DNA of 64,000 nt from Streptomyces sp. CB02923 (lineage in GTDB: Bacteria > Actinomycetota > Actinomycetes > Streptomycetales > Streptomycetaceae). Positions 8,920 to 17,967 of the stretch are shown here, one piece after another. Numbering within the stretch: position 1 is the first letter of the stretch; every line of letters begins with the position of its first letter. Below the pieces are notes generated by a model. It was not told the DNA's origin. It saw only the letters and a list, made by a program, of their open reading frames with translations, and did not search any database. The position numbers were made by a program, and so were the translations under genes. The stretch spans positions 62,001-126,000 of the forward strand of contig NZ_LWKZ01000026.1 in assembly GCF_001905005.1 (NCBI RefSeq), given 5' to 3'.

Positions 8920-9156
8920 GGGGCTGTCCTTCGCCGGGGCCGGGGCCGGGTTCCGCGGCGCCGGACTCCACGGGGCCGGGTTCCGCGCCGCGAACCTACC
9001 GAACTTCTTCGCGGCGCGATCACATATGACGGCTTTCCGGCCATCGGCGCCCCGGACACAGCACTCCCCGCCTCGGCACTCCCCGCCACGGCTCCCTTCC
9101 CCACCCCGGTGCAGCTCGCCGGGCGCACCGGCGAGCTGCCCATGTCCCTGCCCCCG

Positions 9157-10506
9157 TCAGGGGCGGCGCGCGGTGACGGTCATGGGGATGCGGTCGGCCG
9201 CCGCCACCGCCGAGGCGATCTCCTTCGGGGTGTGACCGGGTACGGGGACCAGCTTCCACCGCGGGAGCCAGGTCGCCAGGGCGATGGTCGCCTCGGTGTA
9301 GATGAACTGGTCGCCGATGCACTTGCGGTTGCCGGCGCCGAAGGGGATGTACGCCTCGCGTGCCAGGTTGGCTTCCCGCTGCCGTTCGGGCAGCCACCGG
9401 TCGGGGTCGAAGCGTTCCGCGTCGGCGTAGACGTTCGGGTCGCGGTGCAGGGCGTAGAGGCTGAAGGCGACCTCGGTTCCGGCGGGCAGGCGCACCCCGC
9501 CCAGGACCACCGGCTCGGTGGCCCGGCGCATCAGGAACGTGACGCCGTGCAGGCGGATCACCTCGTCCAGGACCCGGCGGACGGTCTGCAGGCGGGGCAC
9601 GTCCTCGATGGTCACCGGGCGGTCGCCGACGACCTCCTCGATCTCCGCCACCACCTGCTCCTCCACTTCGGGCCGACCGGCCAGTTCGTGGAAGGCCCAG
9701 GCGAGCGTGCCCGCCGTGGTCTCGGCACCGGCGAAGAGGATGGTGCTCAGCTCGTCCCGTACCTCGGTGTCGGTCAGCCCGTCGCCCTCCGCGAGCAGCA
9801 GCGACAGCAGGTCGTCGTGGCCGGTGTGCTGTTCGGCGCGCGCGGTTCTGATGACGTCGTCGATGACCTCGCGCAGCTCCCCGACCGCGGCGTCGAACTC
9901 GCGGTTGGGCCGGATCGGCACCCGGTCCAGGAATTTCGGGGACGCCGCGCGGACCAGCAGGTTCCGCAGGGCGATCGGCAGGTTTCTGCGGATGGCCTCG
10001 ACCGCGGGCCGGCCGATGTCCGAGGAGAACATCGTGGAGGCGAGCGTCTCGATGCTGAAGGCGGCCATCTCGTGGGCCACGTCCAGTTCCTGACCCGGCG
10101 TCCACCGGTCGGCGACGGCGCGGGCGTTGCGGCTCATCGTGTCGGAGTAGGCCACGATGCGGTCCTTGGCGAACATCGGCTGGATGAGCCGCCGGTGCTT
10201 GCGGTGCAGTTCGCCGTTGGCGTTCGCCAGTCCGTTGCCCGCGAGGGGCCGCAGCCGGTCGAAGAATCGTCCCTTCTCGAAGGACCGGGCCTGGCGCACC
10301 GTCACCTCGTGGACCAGTTCGGCCGACGTCGCGACGTATATGGGCATCGTGCCGAGTTTCAGGCGTACGAGCTCGCCGTGCGCCCGTAGGGACGTCAGGA
10401 AACCGAACGGGTCACGCCACAGACTCACCGCGTGCCCGAGCAGCGGCACCGCCCCGGGCGCGCGCGGGACCGACTCCGAACCGACCGACTGCACCGCTAC
10501 TGCCAC
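9157..10506 (-). CDS. Cytochrome P450, long eukaryote-like class (terpene-hydroxylase type)
   Basis: A 449-residue P450. The I-helix AGAETT is at 259-264, EVIR at 315-318, and the haem loop FGAGNRKCIG at 389-398 with Cys396. The proline-rich RAPGAVPLLGH N-terminus, the WLPE motif before the haem loop and the IGDQFIYTEA stretch after it resemble the class of Streptomyces P450s that hydroxylate sesquiterpenes (PtlI/CYP183 and CYP170 types). No terpene synthase lies in the window, so the substrate is open. The GTG start follows AAGGA. It is divergent from the CYP157-like gene. Confidence 0.93.
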   Translation of the reverse strand: MAVAVQSVGSESVPRAPGAVPLLGHAVSLWRDPFGFLTSLRAHGELVRLKLGTMPIYVATSAELVHEVTVRQARSFEKGRFFDRLRPLAGNGLANANGELHRKHRRLIQPMFAKDRIVAYSDTMSRNARAVADRWTPGQELDVAHEMAAFSIETLASTMFSSDIGRPAVEAIRRNLPIALRNLLVRAASPKFLDRVPIRPNREFDAAVGELREVIDDVIRTARAEQHTGHDDLLSLLLAEGDGLTDTEVRDELSTILFAGAETTAGTLAWAFHELAGRPEVEEQVVAEIEEVVGDRPVTIEDVPRLQTVRRVLDEVIRLHGVTFLMRRATEPVVLGGVRLPAGTEVAFSLYALHRDPNVYADAERFDPDRWLPERQREANLAREAYIPFGAGNRKCIGDQFIYTEATIALATWLPRWKLVPVPGHTPKEIASAVAAADRIPMTVTARRP

Positions 10507-10895
10507 GACTCATCCTTTGCTCAGGCGGAGCGCCGCACCGGGAGGCGCGGCGCGCGTCGGCGGACCGGGGTGGAGGACGCCGTGTCAGGGGTGGTGCGGG
10601 CCCGCGGCGTTGTGCCGCGCGTCCCCGCTGCTCCGTTCCCTGCGCCGCTGGCGCCCTGCGTTCCGGTTCGGCCGGCCACCCATCATGATCAATTGTCGGG
10701 CAGGTGCCGTAAAGGGGGCGACCCGGGCCGCTTACCGCTCCGTACGGTCCGTTCATCCGCTCCTTCCGTGTCCTTTCCGGCCCGTTCCGCTTGGCCCTCC
10801 GGCGCCCCGGCCACCGGGCGCGCGGGCTGGGTTCGGGGGCGCCGCGTCCCGGCGATATGCTGCGCGTTGCCCCGCCGTTGCTTCTCGGAGGACCT
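10507..10895. promoter_or_regulatory. Divergent intergenic region between two P450 genes
   Basis: 389 bases with no credible gene. A locally AT-richer patch (CATCATGATCAATTGTC, about 10681-10698) stands out in otherwise GC-rich DNA and is the most likely place for promoters of the two divergent P450 genes. No clear operator palindrome is visible. Confidence 0.4.
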
Positions 10896-12272
10896 GTGAC
10901 CAGCCCCTTTCCCGGCTCCCCCAGCACCCCGTCCCTGCCGTCCCCGCCCGCGCAGTGCCCCGCTCACGCGCTGGGAACCGGCGGACTGCGGCGGCTGTAC
11001 GGGCCCGAGGCGGAACGCGCACCGCACGATCTGTACGAGAGGCTCCGCCAGGAGCACGGGACGGTGGCGCCCGTACTGCTGCCCGGCGACATACGGGCGT
11101 GGCTCGTCCTGGGACACCAGGAGAACCTGGAAGTCCTGCGCAACCCGCTGCTGTTCTCCGCGGACTCCCGCCGCTGGAACGTCCGCCTCGCGCCCGACTC
11201 GCCGCTGCTGCCCATCACCGCGTACCAGCCGGTGATCGCCTTCGCCGACGGCGACGCGCACGCGCGGCTGCGCAGCGCGATCACCGACAGCCTGGCGCGC
11301 ATCAACCGGCACGGCAACCGCCGCTACGTGGTGCGCTACACCGACCGCCTGCTGCACGCGTTCGCCGCGGCCGGCCAGGCCGACCTGGTGACCGACTTCG
11401 CGGAGAAGCTGCCGATCCTGGTGCTGAGCCGGCAGTTCGGCATCGCCGAGCAGGACGCGCTGGCGCTCGGCGAGGCGGTACGCGACCTGGTCCGGCCCAC
11501 CGAGACCGCCCTGAAGAGCAACCAGACCGTCGTCGAGACCATGCAGGAGCTGATCCAGCGCAAGAAGGCCTCGCCCGGCGACGACCTCGCCAGCTGGCTG
11601 CTCCGCCACGAGGCCGGTCTGAGCGAGGACGAGGTGCTGCAGCATCTGCGCCACGCCCTGGTCGCCGCGAACGAGAACACCGCCAACCTGGTGGCGAACA
11701 CCCTGCGGATGGTGCTCACCGACCGCCGCTTCCGCGGACACCTGGCGGGCGGCCAGATGACCCTGCCGGACGCGCTGGACCAGGTGATGTGGGACCAGCC
11801 GCCGCTCGCGCTCATCCCGAACCGCTGGGCCACCGGCGACACGGTGCTCGGCGGCCGGCAGATCAACGGCGGCGACATGGTGATGCTCGGCCTGTCCGCC
11901 GGCAACCGCGACCCCGTCGTACGGCCGGACCTGTCCACGCCCGTGCACGGCAACCGTTCGCACCTGGCCTTCGGCAAGGGCCCGCACGAGTGCCCCGGCA
12001 TGGACATCGGGCGGGCCATCGCCGACACGGCCATCGACACGCTGCTGGCGCGGCTGCCCGACATTCAACTGTCGGTTCCGGAGAGCGAGTTGTCGGTCAC
12101 CACCTCGCTGGTGTCCAGCCGCCTGAACACGTTGCCCGTGCACTTCACCCCGCAGCGGTCCCGGCAGGAGGCTCCCGCGGGGGCCCAGCCGCAGCCCCTC
12201 ACCGAGTCCCCGATCACGGCTGCCGCGGAGCCGTCCCGTGCGTCGTGGCGCAAGCGGGTGCTGCCGCGCTAG
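10896..12272 (+). CDS. CYP157-like cytochrome P450 lacking EXXR
   Basis: A 458-residue P450 with GTG start 4 bases after GGAGG. The haem loop FGKGPHECPG is at 359-368 with Cys366. The K-helix reads DQVMW at 295-299 where nearly all P450s have E-x-x-R. The I-helix reads AANENT (257-262), so the usual acid before the Thr is Asn. Loss of EXXR with a trailing Trp is the published hallmark of the CYP157 family of Streptomyces. CYP157 genes usually sit in conservons beside a CYP154; here a second P450 is convergent but no conservon genes are present. The function of CYP157 proteins is unknown. Confidence 0.9.
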   Translation: MTSPFPGSPSTPSLPSPPAQCPAHALGTGGLRRLYGPEAERAPHDLYERLRQEHGTVAPVLLPGDIRAWLVLGHQENLEVLRNPLLFSADSRRWNVRLAPDSPLLPITAYQPVIAFADGDAHARLRSAITDSLARINRHGNRRYVVRYTDRLLHAFAAAGQADLVTDFAEKLPILVLSRQFGIAEQDALALGEAVRDLVRPTETALKSNQTVVETMQELIQRKKASPGDDLASWLLRHEAGLSEDEVLQHLRHALVAANENTANLVANTLRMVLTDRRFRGHLAGGQMTLPDALDQVMWDQPPLALIPNRWATGDTVLGGRQINGGDMVMLGLSAGNRDPVVRPDLSTPVHGNRSHLAFGKGPHECPGMDIGRAIADTAIDTLLARLPDIQLSVPESELSVTTSLVSSRLNTLPVHFTPQRSRQEAPAGAQPQPLTESPITAAAEPSRASWRKRVLPR

Positions 12273-12299
12273 CCGGGTGACCAAGGCGGGCTGGGGACC

Positions 12300-12342
12300 G
12301 GGGGCCGCGTCACGCCCCCGACCGGTCGTGTCCGCGGCCCCC
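12300..12342. terminator. Bidirectional hairpin between convergent P450 genes
   Basis: GGGGGCCGCG at 12300-12309 and its exact complement CGCGGCCCCC at 12333-12342 frame a 23-base loop. It sits between two convergent stop codons, where a shared terminator is expected. Confidence 0.6.
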
Positions 12343-12352
12343 GGGCGCTCCG

Positions 12353-13693
12353 TCAGCCGCTCTGCCGGTCCGCCGCGGCGTTCAGGTAGACGGGCAGAGC
12401 GGCGACGCCCTGTACGGAGATGGACGCCAGCCGCTCCGGTTCGGCGGCAGCTTCCAGGCCGGGGTAGCGGGTGAAGAGGGCCTTCAGCGCGATCCCGGCC
12501 TCCAGGCGCGCCAGACGCGCCCCCAGGCAGTAGTGCGCGCCGTGACCGAACGCCAGGTGGTCACGGCGCGTGGGGCGGGTCAGGTCGAAGGTGTCGGGGT
12601 CCGTGTGGCGGCCCGGGTCCCGGCCCGCCGCGTACAGGCCGGCGAGGACGGGTTCGCCGCGGGCCACCCGTACACCGGCAATGTCGACGTCTTTGACGGC
12701 GTAGCGCATCAGGGCGTGCCGCACCGGCGAGGAGAACCGCAGCGTCTCGTCGACGAGGGCCGTCCAGATATCGGCGTCCGCCGGGTCCCCGGTGGTCGCG
12801 TCCCCGGTGCTGCCGTCCCCGGCGTACGCGTCGGGAGGCGTTCCCTGGGCGTGGGGGCAGGTGCCCGCGCCACCGCCTTCGAGGGCCGCGTCGCGGACGG
12901 CCGCCAGCATGCCGGGGTGGTGCAGCAGCGCGTGGACGGCGTTGGTGATGAGGTTGACCGTGGTCTCGTGCCCGGCGATGAGGATCAGGAACAGCGTTTC
13001 GACCAGTTCCTCCTCGCTGAGCTGGTCGCCGTCGTCCCGCGCCTGGATCAGGGCGCTGGTCAGGTCGTCGCCCGGCTCCGCCCGTTTCGCGGCGATCAGC
13101 GCGGTCAGGGACCGGTGGATCTCCGCCTGCGCGAGGCGGATGTCGTCCGCGCCGTCCTCCTGCGGGGTGACCAGGCGCTCGAAGGCGGCGCGCAGCCCGG
13201 CCACCGCGGTGTCCGGCACGCCCAGTACCTCGCATATGACCCGTACCGGCAGCCGGTGGGCGAACCGCTCGCGCAGGTCGACCGGCCCCGGTCCCGCCGC
13301 CGCCAGGTCGTCGAGCAGTTGCCCGGCGATCTCGGTGATACGGCCTTCCAGCGCCGCGATCGGCGCCCGGGTGAACGCGCTGCTCGCCAGCTTCCGCAGC
13401 CGCCGGTGATCGTCGCCGCCCGCGTGCAGCATGCCGGCGCCGCGGATGACGGCGATCAGTTCCCAGTGGTCGGGGACGCGGCCGGAGACCAGGTCCGGCC
13501 AGTACGCGGCGTCCTTGGTCAGTTCCGGGTGACCGAGGACCAGCTGGGCGGTGGTGTGGTCCACAGCCGCCCAGGCCGCCACGTCACCCGGCAGTCTCAC
13601 CGGTATCAGGCCGCCCTCCGTGTGCAGCCGTCTCGCCTCCTCCGCCGGTTCGGCTTGTGGGACCAACGGGAACAGCGGACAGTGCGTCAGCAT
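12353..13693 (-). CDS. Cytochrome P450 with in-frame repeat insertion
   Basis: A 446-residue P450. The I-helix AGHETT is at 240-245, ETLR at 316-319, and the haem loop FGHGAHYCLG at 382-391 with Cys389. The sequence resembles the CYP107/CYP154 clan. I chose the ATG at 13693 because GGAG lies 8 bases upstream; two earlier ATGs lack a site. Between helices J and K (about 271-308) it carries an extra Gly/Asp/Thr-rich segment of nearly 40 residues, encoded in part by three 15-bp units at 12786-12830. It is convergent with the CYP157-like gene, which recalls the CYP154/CYP157 pairs of Streptomyces, although those are usually co-directional. Confidence 0.92.
   Translation of the reverse strand: MLTHCPLFPLVPQAEPAEEARRLHTEGGLIPVRLPGDVAAWAAVDHTTAQLVLGHPELTKDAAYWPDLVSGRVPDHWELIAVIRGAGMLHAGGDDHRRLRKLASSAFTRAPIAALEGRITEIAGQLLDDLAAAGPGPVDLRERFAHRLPVRVICEVLGVPDTAVAGLRAAFERLVTPQEDGADDIRLAQAEIHRSLTALIAAKRAEPGDDLTSALIQARDDGDQLSEEELVETLFLILIAGHETTVNLITNAVHALLHHPGMLAAVRDAALEGGGAGTCPHAQGTPPDAYAGDGSTGDATTGDPADADIWTALVDETLRFSSPVRHALMRYAVKDVDIAGVRVARGEPVLAGLYAAGRDPGRHTDPDTFDLTRPTRRDHLAFGHGAHYCLGARLARLEAGIALKALFTRYPGLEAAAEPERLASISVQGVAALPVYLNAAADRQSG
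12786..12830. repeat. 15-bp in-frame tandem repeat inside a P450 gene
   Basis: Three consecutive 15-base units, each starting TCCCCGG, encode five-residue blocks (D-A-Y-A-G, D-G-S-T-G, D-A-T-T-G). They lie in a loop of the P450 that is normally short. Confidence 0.85.
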
Positions 13694-14306
13694 CACGACA
13701 ACTCCATACATTTGAATCATTACGGGCACAGGTGGCGGAACCCGGATCACGAGCCCCACACCACCATCTGCCCACACAATCCCCTGTACAAATCCACCGC
13801 GCCAGGAGCCGCCGGACGGCCCCGCGGGCCGGGCGAAGCCGGGCCCGCGCTGCCGTGTCCTCGGTACGGCATCGACGCGGCGCATTCAGTCGGCCCTCCC
13901 AAAGCGCGCCGGACACACCGGACACGCCAGATCCGGCCCACAGGGACGGGAGTCGACTGGCCGGAGCCCGACGCTCGTACGTGCTCCCGGGGACCCGGGG
14001 GCGCTCCGGTGCGGACGGAATTCCGCCAGTCCGTCCCGCTCCCCAGCGCCGCAACCGGCACAGCGGGCCCCCGCCTCCGACGCAGCGGGCCTCCTCCTCC
14101 GGCGCAGCGGCCCCTCTCCTCACACCGGGACCCTTCCCGCGCAAGAAGGCGGCGGAACGCGCCCGGAACCGGCGGGTGGCCGCATCTCCGGCCCGCGCGC
14201 CGAGCGATTCAGTCGGCGCGATTGCCCCTGCGGCGCCCGCACCCCGCAGGGCTACGTTGACTGACGGCCCGGGGAGCGGCCCCGCGGCACGGACCGAGGG
14301 GACGAC
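13694..14306. other. Gene-free stretch upstream of P450 and lectin genes
   Basis: About 610 bases without a convincing frame on either strand. It carries the divergent promoters of the P450 at 13693 and the lectin at 14307. The part next to the P450 start (13700-13790) is less GC-rich, consistent with a promoter. Confidence 0.4.
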
Positions 14307-14648
14307 ATGGCGAACGCGGACTTCCAACCCAGGACGCTGATCCGCCGGAACCAGGCCTGGACATCCGGTGACGGCAACACCCTTCTGCGCCTCCAGGAGG
14401 ACGGCAACTTCGTCGTCTACCGCAGCGGCAAAGCGGCCTGGCAGGCCGAGAACGTCTACCCGAACGGCGAAACGGCCGCCTTCGAGATGGACGGCGACCT
14501 CGTCGTCTACGACTCCGCCGGCCGGCGCATCTGGCACTCCGACACCGCCGGGAACCACGGCGCCACGTTCTCCGTGCAGGACGACGGCAACGTCGTCATC
14601 TACAACTCCAACGGCCGCCCGATCTGGCAGACCAACACCGCGGGCTGA
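14307..14648 (+). CDS. Bulb-type (GNA-like) mannose-binding lectin domain protein
   Basis: A 113-residue protein made of one B-lectin beta-prism. Three internal repeats carry the mannose-site consensus QxDxNxVxY: QEDGNFVVY and QDDGNVVIY fit exactly, and EMDGDLVVY is degenerate at Q and N. There is no signal peptide, which is unusual for a sugar-binding protein and suggests a cytoplasmic role or non-classical export. Similar small lectins in actinobacteria and pseudomonads include bacteriocins, but those are larger and tandem. GGGGAC lies just before the ATG. It stands alone. Confidence 0.9.
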   Translation: MANADFQPRTLIRRNQAWTSGDGNTLLRLQEDGNFVVYRSGKAAWQAENVYPNGETAAFEMDGDLVVYDSAGRRIWHSDTAGNHGATFSVQDDGNVVIYNSNGRPIWQTNTAG

Positions 14649-14734
14649 CCCACGGACGGATACGGAGAGCCGCACCGGAGGCGCACCGTCCCGGACGCGA
14701 CCCGCCCCAGCCGGCCCGGCACCACCCGGTCCGG

Positions 14735-14875
14735 CATCTGCGGTCAGGCGCTGGTGCGGAATGGCGTCGATCATTCGCCGTTCGATGGCGTAGACGGCGC
14801 CGCGGGCCGCGTCGAGACGGTCGCGGCCCTCTTCGGTCAGATGCACGGGAGGGGCGCGGCCGTGGTCGGTGGTGC
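14735..14875 (-). pseudogene. MarR-family regulator remnant
   Basis: The minus strand encodes RTTDHGRAPPVHLTEEGRDR followed by LDAARGAVYAIERRM, which is the wing and C-terminal helix of a MarR protein (R..D.R...V.LTEEG). No start or N-terminal half is present, and the frame runs on without a stop at the expected end. It overlaps, in another frame, the last codons of the WYL gene. Confidence 0.65.
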
Positions 14876-15925
14876 GGGGCCGTTCGGCAGACCCGCCGCC
14901 GCGGCGTACCGGTGGGCCAGTTCCTCGCACGCCGCGGTGAGTTCCGGTGGGCCGATCACCTCGATATCGCAGCCGAACGTGCCGATCAGGGCTGCCAGCC
15001 CCGGCCACGACCACGCGCCGAGGGCGAGCCGGCAGCGGTTCGGGGGGACTTCCGCCACCACGGCGCCGCCGGGCGCCCAGCGGGCGACGACCGCGGCGGG
15101 AGCGTCCAGGATCACCTCACCGTGACAGGCCCACTGGCCAGGGGTGTCACCGCGGTCGAACTGGCCGACGACGAAGGCCGTGACGTCCTCGCCGGGCAGC
15201 TCCTTCGGTATGAAGCGGTGCCCGGTGGACGTGTGCCGCGTGATCCGGTCGACCCGGAAGGTGCGCCAGCCGCAGCGCGCCAGGTCCCACGCGACCAGGT
15301 ACCAGCGGCCCGACCACATGACGAGGTGGTGCGGCTCCACACGTAGCGACAGCTCCGGGTCCGCCGCCGTACCGCCGGGCCCGGGACCGTTTATGGCACG
15401 GCCGGGTCCGGAGCCGTCGGCCTGACCGGGCCCGTGGCTGCTCGCGTAGTCGCATCGCAGCACCTCGCGGTGGCGGACGGCGCTGCCCACGGCGAGCAGC
15501 AGCTGGGAGTCGACCGGCGGCGCCGCGAGGTCCCAGACGTTGTCGATCGACGTCACCCGTACCGCGTCGACCCGTTGTTGCAGCCGCTGCGGCATGACCT
15601 GGCGGACGGTGGTCAGTGCGCGTGCGGCCGCTTCCCCGAGACCGGCCACGGTGGAGGGGGCGGTCTGCAGCGCCACGGCGACCGCGATGGCCTGCTCGTC
15701 GTCGAACAGCAGGGGCGGGATCTTCGCTCCGGCGTCTAGGCGGTACGCGCTGCCGGGCCCCTTCGTGACGCTTACGGGGTAGCCCAGTTCCCGTAACCGG
15801 CCGATGTCCCGGCGCACGGTGCGCGGACTCACCTCCAGGCGCTCCGCCAGTACCGTCCCCGGCCATTGCCGTCTCGACTGGAACAGGGAGAGCAGGAGGA
15901 GAAGGCGCGCGGAGGTCTCTGCCAT
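14837..15925 (-). CDS. WYL-domain transcriptional regulator (YafY/DeoR-type)
   Basis: A 362-residue protein. The N-terminal HTH (residues 1-60: VLAERLEVSPRTVRRDIGRL) is followed by a WYL domain (MWSGRWYLVAWDLARCGWRTFRVDRI) that binds an unknown nucleic acid or small ligand, and by a WCX domain. The normal end is about LAHRYAAAA. The last 20 residues are encoded by the start of a MarR remnant, so the original 3' end seems to have been replaced by a deletion. It is divergent from the MFS exporter gene with 62 bases between starts, and probably regulates it. Confidence 0.88.
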   Translation of the reverse strand: MAETSARLLLLLSLFQSRRQWPGTVLAERLEVSPRTVRRDIGRLRELGYPVSVTKGPGSAYRLDAGAKIPPLLFDDEQAIAVAVALQTAPSTVAGLGEAAARALTTVRQVMPQRLQQRVDAVRVTSIDNVWDLAAPPVDSQLLLAVGSAVRHREVLRCDYASSHGPGQADGSGPGRAINGPGPGGTAADPELSLRVEPHHLVMWSGRWYLVAWDLARCGWRTFRVDRITRHTSTGHRFIPKELPGEDVTAFVVGQFDRGDTPGQWACHGEVILDAPAAVVARWAPGGAVVAEVPPNRCRLALGAWSWPGLAALIGTFGCDIEVIGPPELTAACEELAHRYAAAAGLPNGPAPPTTAAPLPCI

Positions 15926-15987
15926 GGCTCAACCGTGTCAGGAACAGCGGCCATCATGTGGCCGGTACTCCTGTGACGCTCGTCTTC

Positions 15988-17559
15988 ATGACCATTCCTT
16001 CCGAAGTGGGCGACGGCACGGCGGCCGCCGCCCCGGCCGATCCGCCGACGTCTTCACGTACCCCGCATCCGGCACGCAGTCGGCAGCAGACCGCGCGCAG
16101 CCCGCAGCAGAAGGGCGCACCGGCGGTGGTCGCCCTCGTCGTGGTGCTGGTCGCCTCGTTCATGGAACTCCTCGACGCGACGATCGTCACGGTCGCCGCC
16201 CCGGCGATTGCCGACGGGCTCGGGGCCGGTGAGGCCACCCTGCAATGGACGGTCGCCGGATACACCCTCGCGCTCGGCGCCGGGCTGATCACCGGTGGAC
16301 GCGTCGGCGACCAGTTCGGACGGCGGCGCGTCTTCCTGATCGGTCTGGCGGCGTTCGCGGTCGCCTCGGCGGCCTGCGCGCTCGCGCCGGATCCGGCGGC
16401 ACTCGTCGCCACCCGCGTCGCCCAGGGGCTGGCGGGCGGCCTGATGGTCCCGCAGGTGTTCGGCATCATCCGGTCGTCCTTCGCGCCGGCCGCACGGGCG
16501 AAGGCGTTCGGCGCGTACGGTGCGGTGCTCGGCCTCGCCTCCGTCGCGGGCCCGCTGCTCGGCGGCCTGCTCGTCGACGCGGACGCGTTCGGCCTGGGCT
16601 GGCGGACGATCTTCTGGGTGAACGTTCCGGTCGCGGCCGTCGGATTCGTGCTCGGCGTGCGGTTCCTGCCCGAATCGAACGCGGCCGGGCGGACCCGGCT
16701 GGACCTGCCCGGCGCGGCGCTCGCCGCGGCGGCCGCGGTGTGCGTCCTCCTCCCCCTGGTCCAGGGGCACGAGTGGGGCTGGCCTTGGTGGGGCTTCGTC
16801 CTCCTGGCCCTGTCCGTACCGGTCACGGCGCTCTTCCTCAGGAGGGAACGCCGCCTGGTCGCGCGCGGCGATCAGCCCGTCCTCGATCCCGGGCTGCTGC
16901 GCGTACGGGCCTTCAGCAGCGGCCTGGCCGCATCCGCGCTGTTCTTCGGCGCCATCGGCTCGTTCTTCCTTCTGCTGTCGCTCTACCTCCAGTACGGCAC
17001 CGGACGCTCGGCCCTGGAAGCCGGGGCGGTCATCCTCCCGTACGCGGTCGGCTCGACCCTCACGTCCGGAATCGGCGTACAACTGGCCGCGCGCGTCGGC
17101 CGCCTGCTGCTCGTCACCGGTTCGCTCGTCCTCGCCGCCTCGCAGCTCCTCCTGCTGTTCGCCGTACGGGGCGGGACCGAACCCGCTTACTGGCACCTGG
17201 CGTTGCCGCTGTTCATCGGCGGGCTCGGGCTGGGCCTGACCTCGCCGTCGCTGGTCAACGTCGTCCTCGCCGGAGTCCCCGCGCGGGACGCCGGGGCCGC
17301 CGGCGGCGTGCTCACCACCGTCGGCCAGGTCGGCAACGCGATCGGGGTGGCCGTCCTGGGGGTGGGGTTCTTCGCCGCACTGGACGCGTCCTCCTCGGCG
17401 GGGGCTCCCCCGCTCACGGCGTACGCGGACGCGTTCTCCTCCGTCCTGCCCTGGCAGATCGCGTTCTACGTCGCGGCGGCAGCGCTGATGCTGCTGCTCC
17501 CGAAGCACACGGAGGCCCTGGGAGGTGACCGGGCGACGACGACGGTGCCGGAGAAGTGA
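15988..17559 (+). CDS. MFS drug exporter, DHA2 (14-TM) family
   Basis: A 523-residue transporter. The loop 2-3 motif GRVGDQFGRRRVF (motif A) and motif B RVAQGLAGGLM are present, with about 14 hydrophobic segments. The protein follows the EmrB/QacA pattern of proton-driven export of drugs or dyes. An N-terminal Pro/Gln/Ala-rich tail of about 45 residues precedes TM1. The ATG at 15988 has no ribosome site and may be leaderless; a GTG at 15958 is the alternative. It is divergent from the WYL regulator, a common regulator-exporter layout. A 19/18-bp duplication covers the stop codon. Confidence 0.92.
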   Translation: MTIPSEVGDGTAAAAPADPPTSSRTPHPARSRQQTARSPQQKGAPAVVALVVVLVASFMELLDATIVTVAAPAIADGLGAGEATLQWTVAGYTLALGAGLITGGRVGDQFGRRRVFLIGLAAFAVASAACALAPDPAALVATRVAQGLAGGLMVPQVFGIIRSSFAPAARAKAFGAYGAVLGLASVAGPLLGGLLVDADAFGLGWRTIFWVNVPVAAVGFVLGVRFLPESNAAGRTRLDLPGAALAAAAAVCVLLPLVQGHEWGWPWWGFVLLALSVPVTALFLRRERRLVARGDQPVLDPGLLRVRAFSSGLAASALFFGAIGSFFLLLSLYLQYGTGRSALEAGAVILPYAVGSTLTSGIGVQLAARVGRLLLVTGSLVLAASQLLLLFAVRGGTEPAYWHLALPLFIGGLGLGLTSPSLVNVVLAGVPARDAGAAGGVLTTVGQVGNAIGVAVLGVGFFAALDASSSAGAPPLTAYADAFSSVLPWQIAFYVAAAALMLLLPKHTEALGGDRATTTVPEK

Positions 17560-17589
17560 AGCGCCGCGGGCGAAGTGCCGCGCCGCGGC
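17553..17589. repeat. 19/18-bp imperfect duplication spanning the MFS stop
   Basis: GAAGTGAAGCGCCGCGGGC is followed at once by a similar copy GAAGTGCCGCGCCGCGGC. The TGA stop of the exporter lies in the first copy. Confidence 0.6.
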
Positions 17590-17856
17590 GGGAGTTCCGC
17601 TGCGCGAGTTGAGCGGTGATGGCCGGGTTCCGGGGGTTCCGGGTGGAGGGAGCGTCCGGAGCCCGGCCGTATGACGGCTTCTGGGACTCCGGACCAGGGG
17701 CGGGGTGCGCCGTCGATGATTCCTGCGCCCCCTGGTGAGCACCCGTGCTCCGGTGCGCGCATCGTGCGCCGTCCCCGCGCGTCCATGGCTTCGGCGTAAC
17801 CGTTCCTAGGGGGTTTTGTGATGTTTTTATAGGCGCACTCTGTCCTTGGGAGAGTC
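17590..17856. promoter_or_regulatory. Intergenic region with AT-rich promoter-like patch
   Basis: No credible gene. The stretch at about 17805-17832 (a run of T with TATAGG) is strikingly AT-rich for this genome and sits 25-50 bases before the small ORFs at 17857, so it is a candidate promoter for them. Confidence 0.45.
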
Positions 17857-17967
17857 ATGGACTTCGGGGGCCAGGGGGAGGGCATCATGTGTGACAGCCG
17901 ATGCGGCGCCCAGGTCATCCAAGGGCCCGACGGCAGATGGTCATGCAACTGCGGAGCATCCGGATGA
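17857..17967 (+). CDS. Small Cys-rich ORF, unrecognised
   Basis: Thirty-six residues from ATG 17857, or 26 from ATG 17887, which has the better ribosome site (GGGGGAGG, 5-base spacing). The core is MCDSRCGAQVIQGPDGRW followed by SCNCGASG, with four cysteines as C-x3-C and C-x-C. Its stop overlaps the next start as ATGA, so the pair should be translationally coupled. An AT-rich patch upstream could be the promoter. I do not recognise the family; the coupling and ribosome site are the reasons to treat it as real. Confidence 0.5.
   Translation: MDFGGQGEGIMCDSRCGAQVIQGPDGRWSCNCGASG

Noticed and set aside
6388..10389. A 1546-codon open plus-strand frame over 5749-10389
   Set aside because: It covers four good minus-strand genes (DUF6042-like, FUSC, APH(6), P450) and has the Arg/Gly/Val/Leu composition of an antisense frame in GC-rich DNA.
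9157..13693. A P450-rich biosynthetic gene cluster
   Set aside because: Three P450s are close together, but there is no PKS, NRPS, terpene synthase, or tailoring set beyond them in the window.
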